Positions 1-4,874 of a stretch of DNA of 5,069 bases are shown one piece after another. The stretch lies in the NCBI GenBank assembly GCA_021778875.1, contig JAJYBT010000295.1, positions 1 through 5,069 on the forward strand, in the 5' to 3' direction. Below the pieces are notes generated by a model. It saw nothing but the letters and a program-made list of their open reading frames with translations. It had not been told where the DNA came from and ran no database searches. Every line of letters begins with the position of its first letter. Within the stretch, counting starts at the first letter, position 1. This DNA is from Acidobacteriota bacterium. Its GTDB lineage: Bacteria; Acidobacteriota; Terriglobia; Terriglobales; Acidobacteriaceae. The position numbers and the translations under genes were made by a program.

Positions 1-1
1 C

Positions 2-172
2 GATCTGATGGATGCCTCGGCCATGCTCAACGGCGCGCCTCTCCAGCTCACCGCGTCAGGCGATCTGCCACCACTCAAGGCCGTGCCGCAAAGCAAAGGC
101 AAAGCCTCGCTCAGCGCTGCCAGCATTACCTTCTTTGCCATTCCGAGGGCAGACAACGCTGCATGCCGCTGA
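2..172 (+). CDS. C-terminal end of a probable secreted protein, possibly a glycoside hydrolase (partial)
   Basis: This is an open frame running in from the left edge for 56 codons and ending in TGA at 170-172. The visible tail reads as beta-strand-rich: a stretch like MLNGAPLQL, a GDLPPLK turn, then SAASITFFAIP and a final NAACR with a Cys one residue from the end. A pattern of 'extra parameter, G-LP-L, ASI-F' resembles the C-terminal beta-sandwich of family 79 glycosidases (beta-glucuronidase/heparanase-like) found in acidobacteria, where the terminal strand carries an 'ASI' segment. That resemblance comes from memory of the family and no catalytic residue lies in the window, so the function is tentative. 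It converges with the acid phosphatase gene, leaving 22 bp between the stop codons and no obvious hairpin. Coding is supported by the GC-rich third positions and the lack of a better frame. Confidence 0.5.
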   Translation, partial: DLMDASAMLNGAPLQLTASGDLPPLKAVPQSKGKASLSAASITFFAIPRADNAACR

Positions 173-194
173 GCCGACAGATTCCGTCACGCGC

Positions 195-917
195 TCAGGG
201 GAGAAAGTAATACGGATCGGGATACTTCACCGAGTACTCCGCTGAGGGCTTGCCGCGCAGGTCGCTCCACTGGTCGCCAACGTTCAGCACGATCTGGTAG
301 CCCTCGGCCTCAATTGCCGCACGCTCGGCTGACTTGTAAGCCAACGCTGTCGATGTTGCCTGCGCGGGCTCGCGCAGAATCAACTGCTGCCAGTCGTCAA
401 ACCCCTGCGCGCGCAGGTTGCGCTCGGTTGCCGTGCGCTGCGCCTCGGCGCGCCCTGTGAGGAAGAACACACTCACGCCCAGCCGATGCGCCTCGCGATA
501 CAGCCGCAGCGTTCCGGGAATCGCCGGCGCGGCCGCCGACTCCACCCACGCGCCAAAGGCCTTGCTGTCATACGCGAAGCCGGCTTTCACCATCTCCTCG
601 TAGTTCGAGAGAGTGGTCTCGTCGATGTCCAGCACAAGCGCCAGTCTCTCCTTCGGCTTGCGATGCGCCGCGCGCAGGCGCAGAAAAGCAATGGCGCGAT
701 CAGCTTGCAGATTCAGGTCCCTGGCATAACATCCGCACTTGCACGTGCAGTCGTGGTACTGCTTCAGATCATCCTTCAGCGTGTCCAGGTTGGCGATGCG
801 CTCGCCCGGAGCCAACGCGGCTACGCGCGCCGTTGTCTGCTGCGCATCCACCCGCGCCGGCGCAAAGCCGATTCCAAGAGTCATTGCCAGAACTGCAAAA
901 AGCTTTTTCAACGGCAA
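195..917 (-). CDS. Secreted HAD-superfamily class IIIB acid phosphatase
   Basis: This 240-residue protein is a non-specific phosphomonoesterase of the HAD IIIB acid phosphatase group (related to class B/lipoprotein e(P4) and plant vegetative storage phosphatases), expected to act outside the inner membrane. A signal peptide spans residues 1-25 (KK, hydrophobic core, VDA before QQ). There is no lipobox Cys, so it is not a lipoprotein like e(P4). HAD motif I is DIDET at 97-101 (nucleophile D97, acid/base D99), motif II is FFLTGR at 151-156 (T154), the motif III Lys is probably K195, and motif IV is GDQWSD at 214-219. The C-terminus YPDPYYFLP matches the usual 'PNP-YY' ending of the group. A CxCxCxC cluster at 57-63 is unusual. 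The start is TTG, chosen because AAGGA sits 4 nt upstream, the signal peptide is complete, and the next Met (residue 12) would remove its charged end. It is divergent from the next gene. Confidence 0.9.
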   Translation of the reverse strand: MPLKKLFAVLAMTLGIGFAPARVDAQQTTARVAALAPGERIANLDTLKDDLKQYHDCTCKCGCYARDLNLQADRAIAFLRLRAAHRKPKERLALVLDIDETTLSNYEEMVKAGFAYDSKAFGAWVESAAAPAIPGTLRLYREAHRLGVSVFFLTGRAEAQRTATERNLRAQGFDDWQQLILREPAQATSTALAYKSAERAAIEAEGYQIVLNVGDQWSDLRGKPSAEYSVKYPDPYYFLP

Positions 918-921
918 GGGT

Positions 922-926
922 TCCTT
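922..926 (-). promoter_or_regulatory. Ribosome binding site deciding the TTG start of the acid phosphatase
   Basis: On the minus strand AAGGA is followed by ACCC and then TTG. The only nearby upstream in-frame ATG is closed by a TGA three codons later, so the TTG start is the only one giving an intact signal peptide. Confidence 0.65.
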
Positions 927-1016
927 TCAAGCAACCATGAGAGCCGCGCTGCGGCGGCCCAGGTATCCATCATCGCATCGGCGTCCTGAATCAGAGAACA
1001 ACCCGTCGCCTCCCGT

Positions 1017-1022
1017 TACACT
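1017..1022 (+). promoter_or_regulatory. Putative -10 box (TACACT) of the phosphoglycolate phosphatase gene, possibly leaderless
   Basis: The hexamer TACACT, preceded by GT, ends exactly 6 nt before the ATG at 1029. A transcript starting 7 nt after the box would begin at the A of the ATG. I see no convincing -35 at 17 nt spacing, and GGAAG ends only 1 nt from the ATG, too close for a normal Shine-Dalgarno. Leaderless transcription is inferred from spacing only. Confidence 0.45.
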
Positions 1023-1028
1023 GGAAGC

Positions 1029-1760
1029 ATGATCCGCGTACTTCGTCCACTTCCCATTGAATCCGTGAAGCTGCTGGTCTTTGACCTGGACGGCACGTTG
1101 ATCGACTCCGCGCAGGACTTGTGCAACAGCGTGAACGCCACGCTCAACCACTTTGGCCGTGACCCGCTCCCAGATACCGAAATCGCCGGCTACATTGGAA
1201 ACGGCGCCATGATGCTCGTGCGCCGCGCTCTGACGGCCAACGCGGCCAACCCCGATGAGCCGCTGCTCACCCAGGCCTACGCGTTCTTCCTCGACTACTA
1301 CCGCGAACACAAGCTCGATTTCACCTATGCTTACGACGGCGTGCTCAAGGCACTTGCGGCTTTGCGTACGGTCCATGACCAGCCCGGCGCGCCGGAGCGA
1401 GCAATGGCTGTGCTGACCAACAAGCCCGTACGCCCGGCCCGCGCCATCTGCGAGGCGCTCGGCCTCGCTCCCTACTTCATCAACATTTACGGCGGCAACA
1501 GCTTCGCCACAAAAAAGCCAGACCCTGAAGGACTCAACGCCTTGATGGCTGAAGCCGGGGCCCGGGCCGATGAGACTGTGATGATCGGCGACAGCGTGGT
1601 GGACATTGAGACCGCGCGCAACGCCGGCGCATGGGCCATTGGATGCACCTTTGGACTCGCGCCCGGAAGCCTCGACGCCATGCCGCCCGATGTGCTCGTG
1701 GATTCCCCTGCCGACTGGACAGATGCCCTGAGTCCCGCAAAAGCCCCTGCGCGCCGGTAG
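1029..1760 (+). CDS. gph: HAD-family phosphoglycolate phosphatase-like hydrolase
   Basis: This 243-residue cytosolic HAD hydrolase is probably a phosphoglycolate phosphatase, which converts 2-phosphoglycolate from DNA repair or oxygenase reactions to glycolate and phosphate. Motif I is FDLDGTLIDS from residue 18 (nucleophile D19, general acid/base D21). The segment after it (about 25-100) is a helical class-I cap with the Gph-like GYIGNGA at 54-60. Motif II is VLTNKP (T130, N131), the motif III Lys is K163 in KKPDP, and motif IV is GDSVVD at 187-192 with metal-binding D188 and D192. Length and motif spacing fit the Gph/PGP family (about 220-250 residues). Related HADs (pyrophosphatase PpaX, sugar phosphatases) share these motifs, so the substrate is inferred. 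The ATG has no normally spaced ribosome site, and no better start precedes motif I. The gene is monocistronic in appearance, with the next gene 96 bp away. Confidence 0.87.
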   Translation: MIRVLRPLPIESVKLLVFDLDGTLIDSAQDLCNSVNATLNHFGRDPLPDTEIAGYIGNGAMMLVRRALTANAANPDEPLLTQAYAFFLDYYREHKLDFTYAYDGVLKALAALRTVHDQPGAPERAMAVLTNKPVRPARAICEALGLAPYFINIYGGNSFATKKPDPEGLNALMAEAGARADETVMIGDSVVDIETARNAGAWAIGCTFGLAPGSLDAMPPDVLVDSPADWTDALSPAKAPARR

Positions 1761-1768
1761 CGCAGGCG

Positions 1769-1774
1769 TACACT
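1769..1774 (+). promoter_or_regulatory. Putative -10 box (TACACT) of the beta-solenoid gene
   Basis: TACACT lies 8 nt after the stop codon of the phosphatase gene and would give a 5' leader of about 75 nt for the gene starting at 1857. It is identical to the box before the phosphatase gene. No clear -35 element is seen, so this rests on the repeated motif only. Confidence 0.3.
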
Positions 1775-1794
1775 TGGTGGCAACACCGGCCACG

Positions 1795-1813
1795 TCAGGC
1801 CGCGCTGGCCTGA
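1795..1813 (+). terminator. Short GC-rich hairpin between the phosphatase and solenoid genes
   Basis: TCAGGCC (1795-1801) pairs perfectly with GGCCTGA (1807-1813) around a 5-nt loop GCGCT. It lies 34 bp past the phosphatase stop. No T-tract follows (only a weak ACTTTCC), so it is a poor intrinsic terminator. It could instead be a leader structure of the downstream gene. A 7-bp stem of this kind is expected a few times by chance in 5 kb. Confidence 0.3.
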
Positions 1814-1844
1814 TGGAACTTTCCCCATGGCTTGTTCGTACACC

Positions 1845-1851
1845 GGGAGAG
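1845..1851 (+). promoter_or_regulatory. Ribosome binding site deciding the ATG at 1857
   Basis: GGGAGAG ends 5 nt before the ATG at 1857. This favours that start over the in-frame ATG at 1827, which would add ten residues ahead of a ready-made signal peptide. Confidence 0.65.
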
Positions 1852-1856
1852 ACGCC

Positions 1857-2408
1857 ATGAACATCCATCGCATTCTCGCTGCCTGCATCCTGCTCGCCGC
1901 TCTTGCGTTTGCGCCCGCCCCTGCACGCGCCAGCCGCGATGCTGTTCAGTTCGGGAGCAACATCAACGTGCCCCAGGACACGTCAGTCCACGACGCCGTG
2001 TGCTTCTTTTGCAGCGTCCATGTCGAGGGCACGGTCGAGGGCGACATCGTCGTCTTCTTCGGCAATGTCCGCATCGCCGGTCACGCCGAACATGACGTGG
2101 TCAACTTCTTCGGCAGCGTGCGGGCCGAGGACAACGCCACTATCGGCAACGATCTGGTGAATTTCTTCGGCGTGATTCGCCTTGGAGAAGACGCCTCCGT
2201 CGGCCGGGACATGGTCGCCATGTTCGGCACGGCCAACGTATCCGATTCCGCAACCATCCGCGGCAATCGTGTCGTGCAGCCGTGGTGGATTTTCTGGGTT
2301 CCGCTCATGATCATCGGCCTGGTCATCGTGATCCTGGTGCGCGAATTTCGTGCCCGCCGCCGTTTCATGCTCAGCGGTTATCCCTTCCCGCCTCCGCCCC
2401 ATCCTTAG
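1857..2408 (+). CDS. Signal-peptide, beta-solenoid-repeat, membrane-anchored envelope protein
   Basis: This 183-residue protein has no name I can assign. Residues 1-25 form a signal peptide (NIHR, hydrophobic core, ARA before S26). Residues 46-136 hold five tandem repeats of 17, 17, 19, 19 and 19 residues with the pattern D-h-V-x-F-F-G-x-h-x-h, where h is hydrophobic. This suits a short right-handed beta-solenoid of the bactofilin/'polymer-forming' type, in which each repeat makes one turn. A transmembrane helix follows (about 143-162, beginning PWWIFWVPL), then a basic stretch RARRR and a proline-rich end (FPPPPHP). The predicted topology is solenoid outside the cytoplasmic membrane and a short basic tail inside. 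Classic bactofilins are cytosolic and lack a signal peptide and C-terminal anchor, so this is a variant or a different family. Repeat 1 carries C49 and C52 (CFFC) where later repeats have other residues and Gly. A surface-scaffold or adhesion role is inference. The ATG at 1857 is preferred over 1827. Confidence 0.8.
   Translation: MNIHRILAACILLAALAFAPAPARASRDAVQFGSNINVPQDTSVHDAVCFFCSVHVEGTVEGDIVVFFGNVRIAGHAEHDVVNFFGSVRAEDNATIGNDLVNFFGVIRLGEDASVGRDMVAMFGTANVSDSATIRGNRVVQPWWIFWVPLMIIGLVIVILVREFRARRRFMLSGYPFPPPPHP
1992..2264 (+). repeat. In-gene tandem repeats encoding five solenoid turns
   Basis: Five consecutive units of 51, 51, 57, 57 and 57 nt start at 1992, 2043, 2094, 2151 and 2208. The core TTCTTCGGC recurs exactly at 2055, 2106 and 2163, with related cores at 2004 (TTCTTTTGC) and 2220 (ATGTTCGGC). 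Spacing is in whole codons, pointing to internal duplication of a structural unit. Confidence 0.85.
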
Positions 2409-2414
2409 CCGCTG

Positions 2415-2420
2415 TACGCT
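2415..2420 (+). promoter_or_regulatory. Putative -10 box (TACGCT) of the epimerase gene, possibly leaderless
   Basis: TACGCT, preceded by GTG..TG-like sequence, ends 6 nt before the ATG at 2427, the same spacing as at the phosphatase gene. AAGG at 2421-2424 is only 2 nt from the ATG, too close for a typical ribosome site. No -35 is apparent; the region upstream is the end of the solenoid gene. Confidence 0.35.
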
Positions 2421-2426
2421 AAGGCA

Positions 2427-3413
2427 ATGGGTACATACTCAGCCCTCGCCCCGCGCCCGCTGCGCATCGTTCTCCCCGGCGGCAGCGGTCAGGTGGGCCA
2501 GATGCTGGCGCACCACCTGCAGGAGCGCGGCCACCACGTCACCATCCTCACCCGCGGGCCTTACACGGCGCCCTGGCAGACCGTGCATTGGGACGGCGAA
2601 CACATTGGCCCCTGGACTGAGCATCTTGAAGGTGCCGATGTGTGCATCAACCTCGCCGGCCGCAGCGTCAACTGCCGCTACACCGCGGCCAACCGCGAAG
2701 CGATCCACCACTCCCGCATCCACACCACGCGCCTGCTGAACCACGTCATAGCGGGCCTGGCCGAGCCGCCGCTTGTCTGGCTCAACGCATCCACCGCCAC
2801 CATCTATCGCCACGCGCTCGACCGGCCCATGGATGAACACACTGGCGAACTCGGCGGCAGCGAGCCCGGCGCGCCGGATACGTGGGAGTTTTCCTTCCGC
2901 GTCGCGAAGGATTGGGAGGCCGCGTTCTTTGAGGATCCAACCCCACGCACGCGCAAGGTGGCTTTGCGTTCAGCCATCACCTTCAGCCCCACGCCGGGCG
3001 GCGCATTCGCATTGCTGTCAAACCTGGTCCGCGCCGGACTTGGCGGTACACAGGGCAACGGCCGCCAATTCGTCTCCTGGATTCATGAGGCCGACTTTGC
3101 CCGCGCCGTCGAATTCCTCATCGCCCGCGACGACTTCGCCGGTCCCGTCAACCTCGCAGCGCCCAATCCCCTGCCCAATCGCGCGTTCATGGCCGCCCTG
3201 CGCGACGCATGGGACATGCCCAACGGCCTTCCCGCGCCCGCACCCGTCATCGAACTCGCCGCCTTCCTGCTGCGCACCGAGTCCGAGCTGGTGCTTAAAA
3301 GCCGCCGCGTCGTGCCTGGCCGCCTGCTCGACGCTGGCTTTCAATTCGAGTTCCCCCAATGGCCCGATGCCGCCCAGGACCTGGTCCGGCAGTGGCGCCA
3401 CAGAGACGACTGA
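2427..3413 (+). CDS. TIGR01777/YfcH-type NAD(P)-dependent epimerase-like oxidoreductase
   Basis: This 328-residue protein belongs to the extended SDR group annotated TIGR01777 (E. coli YfcH relatives), with an N-terminal Rossmann domain and a C-terminal DUF1731-type domain. The dinucleotide loop is GGSGQVG at 18-24, followed by HHVTILTRG at the end of the second strand. NLAGR at 75-79 and the HHSRIHTTR helix (94-102) are family hallmarks. The active-site region is NASTATIY (120-127) with likely S122 and Y127. SWIHEADFARA (217-227) matches the conserved 'WIH-D-ARA' motif, and ELVLKSRRVVPGRL (287-300) with GFQFEFP is the signature of the C-terminal domain. The physiological substrate of this family is not established, so only an NAD(P)-linked nucleotide-sugar-like reaction can be suggested. 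It starts 18 nt after the solenoid gene stop, yet has its own -10-like box. It converges with the next gene, with 8 bp between the stop codons. Confidence 0.88.
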   Translation: MGTYSALAPRPLRIVLPGGSGQVGQMLAHHLQERGHHVTILTRGPYTAPWQTVHWDGEHIGPWTEHLEGADVCINLAGRSVNCRYTAANREAIHHSRIHTTRLLNHVIAGLAEPPLVWLNASTATIYRHALDRPMDEHTGELGGSEPGAPDTWEFSFRVAKDWEAAFFEDPTPRTRKVALRSAITFSPTPGGAFALLSNLVRAGLGGTQGNGRQFVSWIHEADFARAVEFLIARDDFAGPVNLAAPNPLPNRAFMAALRDAWDMPNGLPAPAPVIELAAFLLRTESELVLKSRRVVPGRLLDAGFQFEFPQWPDAAQDLVRQWRHRDD

Positions 3414-3421
3414 GCCGCTCG

Positions 3422-3880
3422 CTACTGCGCAGGCGTAATGTCTGTCACCGGCAGATCCCAGTGCGCCGCCAGAATCTCAAACCTTCGCTGCTCCTCTTTC
3501 TGGTAGGTCTTCTGGTCCGGCCATAGTTGCTTGATGAAAGCCTCCTCGTCCGGGTTCGCTGTCGTGGCCGCTGTCGAGTCCTTGAAGCGGATCGTCACGC
3601 GATAATCCCAGCGCCCGTCCTCCGTCGTGTGGTACGCCGGAGACTCGATCTTCACCGAGAGCATCCGGCCCGTGCTCACGATCTTCTTGAGCAGCGGGTA
3701 GTGATTCTTCAGGAAGAGATCGAGAAACTCCTGCTGATGACCCCACTGCACTTTGTAGTAGTACTCGACGGTGTAAGGCTGGCCGGCCCCGCCCTGCGGC
3801 GGCGCACCCTGCGCCACAAGCGGCGCCGCATAGCCCACTGCAAACGCTGCCACAACAACAGCCAGAAGTATCCTGCGCAT
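3422..3880 (-). CDS. Small secreted protein of unknown function
   Basis: I do not recognise this 152-residue protein. Residues 1-23 form a signal peptide (MRR, a long Ala/Val core, LVA before QG), followed by a short Gly/Pro/Gln linker to about 35. The mature part begins with an aromatic strand YTVEYYYKVQWGHQQEF, then a helix with FLKNHYPLLKK, a strand VKIESPAYHT, a strand WDYRVTIRFKD, and a C-terminal helix rich in Lys/Glu/Gln. This alternation of strand and helix recalls ferredoxin-like alpha/beta-barrel dimers (Dabb/NIPSNAP-like), but that is a pattern guess. There are no cysteines. The ATG at 3880 is chosen because GGGAGG sits 4 nt upstream; the same frame continues upstream to 4102, but those residues run into the divergent SDR gene. 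Expected location is the periplasm or outside the cell. Confidence 0.82.
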   Translation of the reverse strand: MRRILLAVVVAAFAVGYAAPLVAQGAPPQGGAGQPYTVEYYYKVQWGHQQEFLDLFLKNHYPLLKKIVSTGRMLSVKIESPAYHTTEDGRWDYRVTIRFKDSTAATTANPDEEAFIKQLWPDQKTYQKEEQRRFEILAAHWDLPVTDITPAQ

Positions 3881-3884
3881 AGAA

Positions 3885-3890
3885 CCTCCC
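3885..3890 (-). promoter_or_regulatory. Strong ribosome binding site of the small secreted protein
   Basis: Minus-strand GGGAGG is 4 nt from the ATG at 3880. It rules out the upstream in-frame Met at 3898, for which this sequence would be coding, and longer extensions. Confidence 0.75.
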
Positions 3891-3909
3891 TGATTCATGA
3901 ATGAGCGCC

Positions 3910-3915
3910 ATTGTA
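3910..3915 (-). promoter_or_regulatory. Putative -10 box (TACAAT) of the small secreted protein gene
   Basis: Minus-strand GCTACAAT lies about 30 nt before the start codon, giving a predicted leader of about 23 nt that contains the GGGAGG site. A matching -35 is not evident at 17 nt spacing. It lies in the 127-bp divergent spacer shared with the SDR gene. Confidence 0.5.
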
Positions 3916-3991
3916 GCGCTTTGCCGCTCATCACACGACTCGCGCGGATTCTCTGCAACTTCTCTCCGCGCACATGAATCCAACCCACCAC

Positions 3992-3996
3992 AGGAG
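3992..3996 (+). promoter_or_regulatory. Ribosome binding site of the SDR gene
   Basis: AGGAG ends 11 nt before the ATG at 4008, a slightly long but workable spacing. No good plus-strand promoter hexamers could be chosen in the spacer. Confidence 0.5.
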
Positions 3997-4007
3997 AAAC
4001 TTCCCAA

Positions 4008-4751
4008 ATGTCACAGAAAATTGCATTCATCACTGGCGGAAATCGCGGACTCGGCTTCCAGACAGCGCTCGATCTCAAGGATGCCGGCGTCAAAGTCGTC
4101 ATCGGTTCCCGCGATGCCGCGCAAGGCGAGCAGGCTGTGGCCAGGCTTCGCGGCCAGGGCGTCGATGCCGACGTGCTTCAGTTCGATATCACCAAACCAG
4201 CGGACTGGCAGACTGCATACGACTACTTCAACTCCCGCTACGGACGCCTCGACATCCTGGTCAACAACGCCGGAATCGCCGCCGGATCGTTCCCCGTCGA
4301 GGGACCGGACCATTCCGCCGCTGCGGTTCCACTCGACCTCGTGCGCAAGGTCTTCGAGACTAACTTCTTTGCCCAGATAGGGCTCACAGGCGCGCTCCTG
4401 CCGCTGCTCAAGAAAAGCAACGCGGGCCGCATCGTCAATCTCTCCAGCATCCTTGCCTCGCTTACCCTGCACGCCGACCCCAAATCGCCCATCTACAACG
4501 CAAAGTCCTTCGCCTACGACGCATCCAAGACCGCGCTCAACGCCTTCACCATCCACCTGGCACACGAGCTGCGCGACACCAACATCAAGGTCAACTCCGC
4601 GCACCCCGGCTGGGTAAAGACCGACATGGGCGGCAAGGACGCTCCCATGGAACTGAGCGAAGGCGCCAAGACCAGCGCCGCGCTCGCCACGCTGCCGGAC
4701 GATGGACCCAGCGGCGGATACTTCCACATGGGCAAGCCGCTTCCCTGGTAA
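4008..4751 (+). CDS. Short-chain dehydrogenase/reductase, carbonyl-reductase-like
   Basis: This 247-residue cytosolic SDR oxidoreductase has the cofactor loop TGGNRGLG at 9-16 (TGxxxGxG), NNAG at 86-89, catalytic Asn N119 (ETNFF), catalytic Ser in NLSS (S147 most likely), and YDASK with Y170 and K174. R13 in the loop and R35 after the second strand favour NADPH. The Ser-to-Tyr distance is about 23 residues, against about 13 in ordinary classical SDRs. This extra segment, together with PGWVKTDMGG at 200-209, is typical of the carbonyl reductase (CBR1/SDR21C-like) group, which reduces carbonyls of varied small molecules. The natural substrate cannot be read from sequence. It is divergent from the small secreted gene (127 bp spacer) and is followed by a long hairpin, so it is probably monocistronic. 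Confidence 0.92.
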   Translation: MSQKIAFITGGNRGLGFQTALDLKDAGVKVVIGSRDAAQGEQAVARLRGQGVDADVLQFDITKPADWQTAYDYFNSRYGRLDILVNNAGIAAGSFPVEGPDHSAAAVPLDLVRKVFETNFFAQIGLTGALLPLLKKSNAGRIVNLSSILASLTLHADPKSPIYNAKSFAYDASKTALNAFTIHLAHELRDTNIKVNSAHPGWVKTDMGGKDAPMELSEGAKTSAALATLPDDGPSGGYFHMGKPLPW

Positions 4752-4769
4752 ACCACTCACACGACACAA

Positions 4770-4810
4770 GCGCGGCATCCGCGTCCGTTTCGCATCCGGA
4801 CATGCCGCGC
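4770..4810 (+). terminator. Long imperfect hairpin after the SDR gene
   Basis: GCGCGGCAT (4770-4778) pairs with ATGCCGCGC (4802-4810). Inside, GTCCG (4783-4787) pairs with CGGAC (4797-4801), leaving a 4-nt bulge (4779-4782) and a 9-nt loop. It begins 18 nt after the TAA. There is no clean T-tract downstream (CCGTCTCGCTTGCC), so it may be a weak or factor-assisted terminator or an mRNA-stabilising 3' structure. The outer stem is symmetric and could serve either strand. Confidence 0.5.
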
Positions 4811-4836
4811 CCGTCTCGCTTGCCACCCGGGAGCGT

Positions 4837-4842
4837 TACAAT
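4837..4842 (+). promoter_or_regulatory. Putative -10 box (TACAAT) of the AsmA-like gene
   Basis: GTTACAAT sits 32 nt before the ATG at 4875, giving a predicted leader of about 25 nt with AAGGAG at 4863-4868. TTGCCA at 4820-4825 looks like a -35 but is only 11 nt away, so it is not accepted. Confidence 0.5.
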
Positions 4843-4874
4843 TCGAGCGCATCGATTCTGCCAAGGAGACCTTC

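Noticed and set aside
927..938. Three-codon upstream reading frame (ATG to TGA) just before the phosphatase TTG start
   Set aside because: It is in frame and ends before the start codon, but it has no ribosome site of its own and nothing suggests leader-peptide control.
195..1760. Idea that the two divergent HAD phosphatases form a functional pair
   Set aside because: One is exported and of class IIIB, the other cytosolic with a class-I cap. They share only the superfamily, so adjacency alone does not support a joint system.
1827..1856. Upstream ATG at 1827 as start of the solenoid protein
   Set aside because: It adds ten residues before a complete signal peptide and has a weaker ribosome site than the GGGAGAG before 1857.
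927..1868. Long minus-strand open frame (313 codons) opposite the phosphoglycolate phosphatase gene
   Set aside because: It is antisense to a gene with complete HAD motifs. Its translation is rich in Gly, Val, His and Arg with no recognisable domain, as expected for a shadow frame in GC-rich DNA.
3893..3902. Perfect 10-bp palindrome ATTCATGAAT between the -10 box and ribosome site of the small secreted gene
   Set aside because: It is well placed for an operator, but palindromes of this length are expected several times by chance in 5 kb, and it does not extend or recur.
3881..4102. N-terminal extension of the small secreted protein up to 4102
   Set aside because: The extension would bury the signal peptide, overlap the start of the SDR gene and ignore the GGGAGG site next to the ATG at 3880.
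4011..4826. Minus-strand open frame (271 codons) opposite the SDR gene
   Set aside because: It covers the SDR almost exactly on the other strand, has no ribosome site or domain, and the SDR has all catalytic motifs.
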